Origin: Arthrobacter sp. SLBN-112
Lineage (GTDB): Bacteria; Actinomycetota; Actinomycetes; Actinomycetales; Micrococcaceae
NCBI RefSeq assembly: GCF_006715225.1
Contig: NZ_VFMU01000001.1
Location: 62,001 to 126,000 of the forward strand
Direction of reading: 5' to 3'
DNA: 64,000 nucleotides
Each line of letters opens with the position of its first letter. Position 1 is the first letter of the stretch. The notes below the pieces were generated by a model, which saw only the letters and a program-made list of their open reading frames with translations, was not told the DNA's origin and ran no database searches. The position numbers were made by a program, and so were the translations under genes. Positions 59,366 through 64,000 of this stretch are shown one piece after another.

Positions 59366-59839
59366 ATGACCGCACCGGTGCGTACCAGCGCGATCACGTT
59401 CCTTCGCCGCGCGGGTCTTTTCGGAGCCGTCCTGGCGCTTATTGCCGGAATTTTCGGCATGCATGTCATGACGACCACCCACGCCCTGCACTCACCGTCC
59501 ATGGCGGCAGCGGCCGGCAGCGCCCATCACGAAGCACCCGTTGGCGGGCATACCGGAGGACACCTTCCCGTGTCTTTGGCCCCGGATCTGCCAGGTTTCC
59601 AGACCGTTTCAGGTCCGGATGCCAGCCATTGCCCGGACTCGGGCAACTGCACCAGCATGCAGGCCATGTCAGCGTCCTGCACCCCGTCCGCGAAGTCCGG
59701 TTCCCTGGCCGCACCGCTGCCAGGTACCTGGGTCGCCGCCAGGAGCACCAACACAGCGTCCCCCACTGATACCAGCGCGGGCTGGTCCTATCTACCCGGC
59801 AGTCCTTCACCGGGTGAACTCTGCATCAGCCGAACGTAA
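59366..59839 (+). CDS. DUF6153-like membrane protein
   Basis: A 157-residue protein with one N-terminal helix (GLFGAVLALIAGIFGMHVM) followed by a His/Met/Ser-rich outer part (HHEAPVGGHTGGHLP, ASHCPDSGNCTSMQAMSASC) with three cysteines. The helix-GMH pattern and position next to DUF305 fit DUF6153. Strong GGAGGA upstream of ATG 59366. First gene of a plus-strand set with DUF305 and a BNR-type lipoprotein. Role unknown; probably binds copper outside the membrane. Confidence 0.7.
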   Translation: MTAPVRTSAITFLRRAGLFGAVLALIAGIFGMHVMTTTHALHSPSMAAAAGSAHHEAPVGGHTGGHLPVSLAPDLPGFQTVSGPDASHCPDSGNCTSMQAMSASCTPSAKSGSLAAPLPGTWVAARSTNTASPTDTSAGWSYLPGSPSPGELCISRT

Positions 59840-59980
59840 ACCGCCGTCCTGCGCTGTGACCTGACCGTCGCTACCCCTGCCCGGTGCCGGCCCGTTCGAG
59901 CCCCTCCGGCATATCACCGATGCACACTCACCAACCAGGACGCCCACGCGCCCCAGATGTCTTGAAGGACCCCAAAAACC

Positions 59981-60622
59981 ATGATGAACAAGAAGTTCGT
60001 TGCCCTTTCCACCACTGCCGTCGCCGCAGCACTCGCCCTCGCCGGGTGCTCTACCGGCACCATCGGCTCCACCGCCACTTCCAGCTCCGCCTCGACCGGA
60101 AGCTCGATGCCGGGTATGGACCATGGCAGTTCGGGGATGATGTCCAGCAGCGCACCGGCCGCCTCGGCCGAACACAACGCGGCCGACGCCATGTTCGCGC
60201 AGGGAATGATCCCGCACCACGAACAGGCCGTGGAAATGAGCGAGATGATGCTGCAGAAGAAGGACATTCCCGCGGCGGTAACCGAGCTCGCCACGAGGAT
60301 CAAGGCGGCCCAGGCACCGGAGATCGAAACGATGACGGGTTGGCTGAAGAGCTGGAACGAATCCGCGACCATGGGCGCCGGCCACAGCATGGACGGCATG
60401 ATGGGCGACGATGACCTGAAGCAGCTCGAAGCCGCCCAAGGCACCGAAGCAGCCACGCGCTTCCTGACCCAAATGATCGCCCACCACGAAGGCGCCGTCA
60501 TGATGGCCAAAACCGAATCGTCCCAAGGCAGGAATGCTGACGCAATCAAGCTCAGCAAACACATCGTGAGCGCGCAGGAAGCCGAAATCAAGGAAATGAA
60601 GGACCTGCTGGCCACCCTCTAG
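59981..60622 (+). CDS. DUF305 lipoprotein
   Basis: A 213-residue lipoprotein (lipobox LALAGC, Cys ~23). DUF305, a ferritin-like helical domain, has two halves each with a His pair: FAQGMIPHHEQAVEMSEMML and FLTQMIAHHEGAVMMAKTE. A Met-rich linker (MPGMDHGSSGMMSS) lies before it. DUF305 proteins are frequent in copper resistance clusters and are thought to bind metal at the cell surface. Ends in a good terminator. Confidence 0.92.
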   Translation: MMNKKFVALSTTAVAAALALAGCSTGTIGSTATSSSASTGSSMPGMDHGSSGMMSSSAPAASAEHNAADAMFAQGMIPHHEQAVEMSEMMLQKKDIPAAVTELATRIKAAQAPEIETMTGWLKSWNESATMGAGHSMDGMMGDDDLKQLEAAQGTEAATRFLTQMIAHHEGAVMMAKTESSQGRNADAIKLSKHIVSAQEAEIKEMKDLLATL

Positions 60623-60634
60623 CCAGCGCATCCT

Positions 60635-60668
60635 GAGGGCACCGCCCCACCGGGGGACCGGTGCCCTC
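60635..60668 (+). terminator. terminator after the DUF305 gene
   Basis: GAGGGCACCG (60635-60644) pairs perfectly with CGGTGCCCTC (60659-60668) around a 14-nt loop, 12 bp after the stop codon. It may be partial, because the next gene follows at once in the same direction. Confidence 0.65.
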
Positions 60669-60717
60669 CGGCGCCTTACCCAACATCCCCTGGCCCCCTT
60701 CGTTTTTGGAGTTCCCC

Positions 60718-61602
60718 ATGCCCCTGCACGCTTTAACCCGCCACCGGCCCGCGACTGCCCTCGCCGCAACAGCCGCCCTGGTCCTCGCTTTGTCCGCCTG
60801 CAGCCCGGGCCCCACATCCGGAGCTCCCGTTACCGCCCCGTCCGCGGCCGCCTCTGACGTGCCCAGCTCCCACGTTCATGGCCTGAGCGTGAACCGCGAA
60901 ACCAATCAGGTGCTGCTCGCCACCCACGACGGCCTGTTTGATGTCACCAAATCCCCCGCTACCAAAATTGGGGCCACCAGCGACCTGATGGGGTTCACCG
61001 CCGCAGCCGACCAAGGTGTTTTCTATGCTTCCGGGCACCCGGGCCCCGGCTCAGATCTGCCTAACCCCCTGGGCCTGATCAAATCCGTGGACGGCGGCAA
61101 AACCTGGGAGCAGCTCTCCCGCCAGGGCGAATCGGACTTTCATGCCCTCGCTACAACCAGGTCCGGGATCGCTGCTTACGACGGGACGCTTCGGATCAGC
61201 CCCGACGGTAAAACCTGGTCCGACGTCGCAGCCGGTTTCGTTCCGGCCGTCCTGGCCGGCACACCGGAGGCGGATACTGTTCTGGCCACCACGCGGGATG
61301 GGCTCCAACGCTCCACCAACGGCGGCAAAACCTGGGAACGGGTCACCACAGCCCCGATCATCCAGTTCGCGGCGTTTGCCAGCGGGACTGAAGTCCTCGG
61401 CGTTGAACCCGACGGCACGGTCCACCATTCAGCAGACGCCGGCAATACCTGGACCCGCGCGGGCCGGATCGAGGGCCGGGTCCAGGCGATCACCGCGGTG
61501 AAGGGAGCTGGGGACAAACCCTGGATGTGGGCCGCCACCACCGAAGGTCTGGTCGTGTCCACCGACGCAGGGATGACATTCCGTCCTGCCCATGCAGCCT
61601 GA
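60718..61602 (+). CDS. F510_1955-type BNR-repeat lipoprotein
   Basis: A 294-residue lipoprotein (ALVLALSAC, Cys ~28) with a beta-propeller-like body. Sialidase/BNR Asp-box-like repeats recur: SVDGGKTWEQL, SPDGKTWSDV, STNGGKTWERV, SADAGNTWTRA and STDAGMTF. HVHGLSVNRETNQVLLATHDGLF at the front is typical of the F510_1955 group annotated in actinobacterial copper clusters. Hydrolase activity is not supported by catalytic residues. GGAG precedes ATG 60718. Confidence 0.8.
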   Translation: MPLHALTRHRPATALAATAALVLALSACSPGPTSGAPVTAPSAAASDVPSSHVHGLSVNRETNQVLLATHDGLFDVTKSPATKIGATSDLMGFTAAADQGVFYASGHPGPGSDLPNPLGLIKSVDGGKTWEQLSRQGESDFHALATTRSGIAAYDGTLRISPDGKTWSDVAAGFVPAVLAGTPEADTVLATTRDGLQRSTNGGKTWERVTTAPIIQFAAFASGTEVLGVEPDGTVHHSADAGNTWTRAGRIEGRVQAITAVKGAGDKPWMWAATTEGLVVSTDAGMTFRPAHAA

Positions 61603-61625
61603 CGATGAACACCGGTGAACCAAGG

Positions 61626-61649
61626 CCGCCCCCACCCCAGTGGTGGCGG
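61626..61649 (+). terminator. terminator-like hairpin
   Basis: CCGCCCCCAC (61626-61635) and GTGGTGGCGG (61640-61649) pair at 9 of 10 positions around CCCA, 24 bp after the lipoprotein stop. A second small stem, GTCCCC/GGGGAC, lies at ~61691-61710. Confidence 0.55.
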
Positions 61650-61783
61650 TTGTAGTGCTGAACGCTCATCACGGTGCTCGCCGCTGTCGCGGTCCCCGCC
61701 GTCGGGGACAAGGGTGACCTCGCTCTTGGTCTGATGCGTTTCGATCAAGGATCGCCGCCACGAAGGTGGCCACCGGAATTTTA

Positions 61784-61828
61784 TTGCCCATCATTCAGGG
61801 ATAGTCTTATGTGCACACCTACGCACAT
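61784..61828 (+). promoter_or_regulatory. promoter and metal-sensor operator of the MFS gene
   Basis: TTGCCC (61784-61789), a 17-bp spacer and TTATGT (61807-61812) form a possible promoter. The dyad ATGTGC (61809-61814) / GCACAT (61823-61828) overlaps the -10 box. The dyad is the size of an ArsR/SmtB site, and the downstream metal sensor is the natural binder. Confidence 0.55.
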
Positions 61829-61849
61829 TTGCACTTGGAGGGGTTAGGC

Positions 61850-63139
61850 ATGCTCTCAGTTCTTCGGGATAAAACCTACCGGCGGTTATTTGCCGCGCAG
61901 GTAGTGGCGCTGCTGGGTACGGGGCTGCTGACCGTGGCGCTGGGTTTGCTGGCGTTCGGCCTGGCCGGGAAGGACGCCGGAGCCGTCCTGGGCACTGCCC
62001 TGACCATCAAGATGTTCGCGTACGTCGGCTTCGCCCCGGTGATCAACGCCGTGGTGGCACGGCTGCCCAAGAAGCCGGTGCTGATCGGCGCGGACCTGAT
62101 CCGGGCCGGAATGGCGTTATGTCTGCCGTTCATTACCGAGACCTGGCAGATCTACGTGGTGATCTTCCTGCTGCAGTCAGCCTCAGCAACGTTTACGCCC
62201 GCGTTCCAGTCGCTGATCCCGGCCGTCCTCAAGGACGAGAAGGACTACACCCGGGCACTCTCCCTCTCCCGCCTGGCCTACGACATGGAAGCACTGGTAA
62301 GCCCGGCCATTGCCGCGCTGCTGCTGACCGTCCTCAGCTACAACAACCTGTTCCTCGGAACGGTGGGTGGCTTCCTTTTCTCGGCGCTGATGGTGATCCT
62401 GACCGTTCTGCCGGCCACCGGCCCCGTCCAGCAGGGCGGGGCGTCCTCCCTCTGGCACCGCACCACCCTGGGCACCCGGATCTTCTGGCGGAACCGGAAG
62501 CTGCGCTCATTGCTCGCGTTGAACCTGGTGGCCTCCGCCCCCACCGCGCTGGTGCTGGTGAACAGCGTGGTGGTGGTGCGGCAGGTCCTGCACCGCCCGG
62601 ACACTGACCTGGCCCTGGCACTTGCCTGCTTCGGCGTGGGGTCCATGGCGGTGGCCCTGTCCGCGCCGCGGATCCTTGAACGGCTGGGTGACCGGACGGT
62701 GATGCTTACCGGCGCCGCCGTCATCCCGGTGGCCCTGGCCGGGGCCGCCGTGCTGCTGTTCCTGCCCGCCGGGGATTCGACGTGGTGGTGGCTCCTGGTG
62801 CTGTGGTTCGTGCTCGGCGCCGGCAACTCCACCATCCTGACCCCCTCCGCACGGCTTCTGCGGGAAGCGTCCACGGAGGAAACCCGGCCCTACGTTTTCA
62901 CCGCCCAGTTCTCCCTCTCGCACGCCTGCTACATCATCAGCTACCCAGTGGCCGGCATCGCAGGGGCGGCCGCCGGTTTGGGCCCGGCTTCGCTGGCGCT
63001 GCTGATTCTTGCGATGATAGGGACGGCAGGAGCTTTCCTGTCCTGGCCACGGCACACAGACCGGACGGCCGGATCGACCGAGAGCAGGGAGCAAGGGGAT
63101 GGGCAGCGAACCACAGCACGCCACCAGCCCCGCGCCTGA
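61850..63139 (+). CDS. MFS transporter
   Basis: A 429-residue major-facilitator protein with ~12 helices. LRDKTYRRLFAAQVVALLGTGLLTVALGLLAF opens the first helix. The intracellular loop RLPKKPVLIGADLIRAGMAL is the MFS motif A region, and PAFQSLIPAVLKDEKDYTRALSLSRLAYDMEAL follows, as in DHA3-type exporters. GGAGGGG before ATG 61850. It overlaps the metal-sensor gene by 41 bp, so the substrate is probably a metal ion or complex sensed by that protein. Confidence 0.85.
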   Translation: MLSVLRDKTYRRLFAAQVVALLGTGLLTVALGLLAFGLAGKDAGAVLGTALTIKMFAYVGFAPVINAVVARLPKKPVLIGADLIRAGMALCLPFITETWQIYVVIFLLQSASATFTPAFQSLIPAVLKDEKDYTRALSLSRLAYDMEALVSPAIAALLLTVLSYNNLFLGTVGGFLFSALMVILTVLPATGPVQQGGASSLWHRTTLGTRIFWRNRKLRSLLALNLVASAPTALVLVNSVVVVRQVLHRPDTDLALALACFGVGSMAVALSAPRILERLGDRTVMLTGAAVIPVALAGAAVLLFLPAGDSTWWWLLVLWFVLGAGNSTILTPSARLLREASTEETRPYVFTAQFSLSHACYIISYPVAGIAGAAAGLGPASLALLILAMIGTAGAFLSWPRHTDRTAGSTESREQGDGQRTTARHQPRA

Positions 63140-63476
63140 CGCGCCTTCGCTGGTCCACCAGGTAGCTCCCGGGCCCCAACTGCTGGAAACAGCCGCCGGG
63201 ACCCTGCGGATGCTGGCCGAACCCACCCGGCTGCACCTGCTGTGGCAGCTCGCTGAGGGGCCCAAGTCCGTCACCGAACTGGCGCAGGCCTCCACCGTGC
63301 CCCGGACCGTGGTTAGCCAGCACCTGGCCAAGCTGCGGCTCAGCGGCCTGGTGGATACGCACAGGAACGGCCGGCACATCATCTACTCCCTGCACGACGG
63401 GCACCTGGTCCGCCTGATCCGGGAGACGATCAACCACGCGGACCACCGCCTCACCGGCGAACCGACCCACGACTAA
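63099..63476 (+). CDS. ArsR/SmtB-family metal sensor, NmtR-like
   Basis: A 125-residue winged-helix repressor. The DNA-binding part is MLAEPTRLHLLWQLAEGPKSVTELAQAS and VPRTVVSQHLAKLRLSGLV. The last helix reads DGHLVRLIRETINHADH, giving D-x-H-x10-H-x2-H, the same spacing as the Ni(II)/Co(II) ligands of Mycobacterium NmtR (Asp91, His93, His104, His107). No Cys site (no CVC) is present, so it should not be an arsenic or cadmium sensor. Starts inside the MFS gene (41-bp overlap) with AAGGGG upstream. Confidence 0.85.
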   Translation: MGSEPQHATSPAPDAPSLVHQVAPGPQLLETAAGTLRMLAEPTRLHLLWQLAEGPKSVTELAQASTVPRTVVSQHLAKLRLSGLVDTHRNGRHIIYSLHDGHLVRLIRETINHADHRLTGEPTHD

Positions 63477-63517
63477 CCCCCGCATCCCAGGCGGGCCACT
63501 GGCAGGAAGGCAGGACC

Positions 63518-64000
63518 ATGCCCACACAGGCACCCCTGACCCTGCCGCGCGCCCTCACCGTCACCGGCCTGATCCTGGGAATCGCGGCTGCCGCGCACAC
63601 CGCCGCCGGCGGGCTCCTGCCGGCTCCTTCCGTGCTTGCGGTGCTGGCCGTCCTGGTCCTGCTCCCGGTCACAGTCCTGGCCCGGCGGCGGCTGGGTCCC
63701 GGCTCGATCACCGCAGCGCTGGCTCTTGGGCAGGTGGCCCTGCATGAGGCGTTCAACGCCCTTCCCCAAACCGCCGAACACTGCATGTCAGCGGGCATCG
63801 CAGCCTACGGACACCATCAAGCCCAAACCGTCCCAGGCTGCGCAACCGCAGGGACCAGGCTCACGGCCCTGAACGTCCCGGCGCTCCCCGAACCGGCCAT
63901 GACGGGGGCCCATATCCTTGCCGTGGCGCTCACCGCCCTGCTGCTGGCCCGCGGGGAATCGGCGCTGTGGCGGATGCTGGCCTGGTTCGCGCCCCTCGCC
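63518..64000 (+). CDS. membrane protein, runs off the window end
   Basis: ATG 63518 (GGAAGG upstream) opens a frame that stays open through position 64000, at least 161 residues. Hydrophobic segments ALTVTGLILGIAAAAHTAAGGLL, VLAVLAVLVLLPVTVLA, a His-containing helix (LGQVALHEAFNALP), an outer loop with two Cys (HCMSAGIAAYGHH, PGCATAG), and AHILAVALTALLLA suggest a multi-pass membrane protein with a His/Cys metal site. It follows the metal sensor by 41 bp. Family cannot be named from the part seen; members beside YcnI/CopC genes have this look. Confidence 0.65.
   Translation, partial: MPTQAPLTLPRALTVTGLILGIAAAAHTAAGGLLPAPSVLAVLAVLVLLPVTVLARRRLGPGSITAALALGQVALHEAFNALPQTAEHCMSAGIAAYGHHQAQTVPGCATAGTRLTALNVPALPEPAMTGAHILAVALTALLLARGESALWRMLAWFAPLA

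Noticed and set aside
1..64000. CRISPR arrays, insertion sequences, tRNA or rRNA genes
   Set aside because: No regularly spaced repeats, no transposase-like frame with terminal repeats, and no cloverleaf or rRNA sequence that I could recognise by eye. A tRNAscan run would be decisive for tRNAs.

Overview
The window reads as chromosome of a high-GC actinobacterium, most likely Micrococcaceae (Arthrobacter/Pseudarthrobacter-like). The grounds are G+C-rich codon use, frequent GTG and TTG starts, many 4-bp ATGA/GTGA gene overlaps, a DtxR/IdeR-type iron box, an actinobacterial LAxTG-type sorting signal, and ArsR/ArsC proteins of the Corynebacterium kind. This is inference; no rRNA or tRNA was seen to fix the taxonomy. 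There is no CRISPR array, no insertion sequence and no recognisable prophage.

Layout. (1) 1-12.8 kb: a cell-surface polysaccharide locus. A minus-strand operon carries glycosyltransferases, a pyruvyltransferase-GT2 fusion and a Wzx-type flippase. Divergent from it are an initiating sugar-phosphate transferase, a DUF4012 protein, a LANTG-anchored surface protein, a VanZ-like protein and galU (UDP-glucose supply). The first ~8.5 kb is visibly poorer in G+C than the rest. (2) 12.8-25.3 kb: carboxylate use. A decayed second copy of paaG-paaE sits beside galU. Then come two permease/FAD-oxidase pairs (lldP plus a Dld-type Fe-S flavoprotein; a second lldP plus a GlcD-type flavoprotein), two GntR regulators with visible operators, and malate synthase. 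The second set looks like a compact glycolate-to-malate route. (3) 25.4-30.3 kb: the paaABCDE-paaG phenylacetyl-CoA epoxidase operon with translationally coupled genes. (4) 30.3-46.2 kb: mixed genes. These include a frameshifted hydrolase, a secreted protein, a zinc alcohol dehydrogenase, three copies of a dispersed intergenic repeat, and an apparently leaderless iron-box-controlled adenylation-carrier-acyltransferase protein. A CHRD-like protein/sortase/lipoprotein set, a GAF protein and an XRE regulator divergent from two aldo/keto reductases and an SDR follow. (5) 47.5-50.5 kb: an arsenic operon arsR-aquaporin-arsC-flavoprotein with no arsB or acr3, behind a 38-bp dyad operator. (6) 51.9-64.0 kb: a copper/heavy-metal island. 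It has a CPD-motif P1B ATPase, a LOG-family protein coupled to a MacB-like ABC exporter, an ICMT-like methyltransferase, DUF2933, a frameshifted copZ, DUF6153, a DUF305 lipoprotein and a BNR-type lipoprotein. An MFS exporter with an NmtR-like metal sensor and a membrane protein running off the window end complete it.

Three genes (the paaG copy, an alpha/beta hydrolase, copZ) each differ from an intact reading frame by one missing base. They may be young pseudogenes or assembly errors, and are annotated as disrupted with that caveat.
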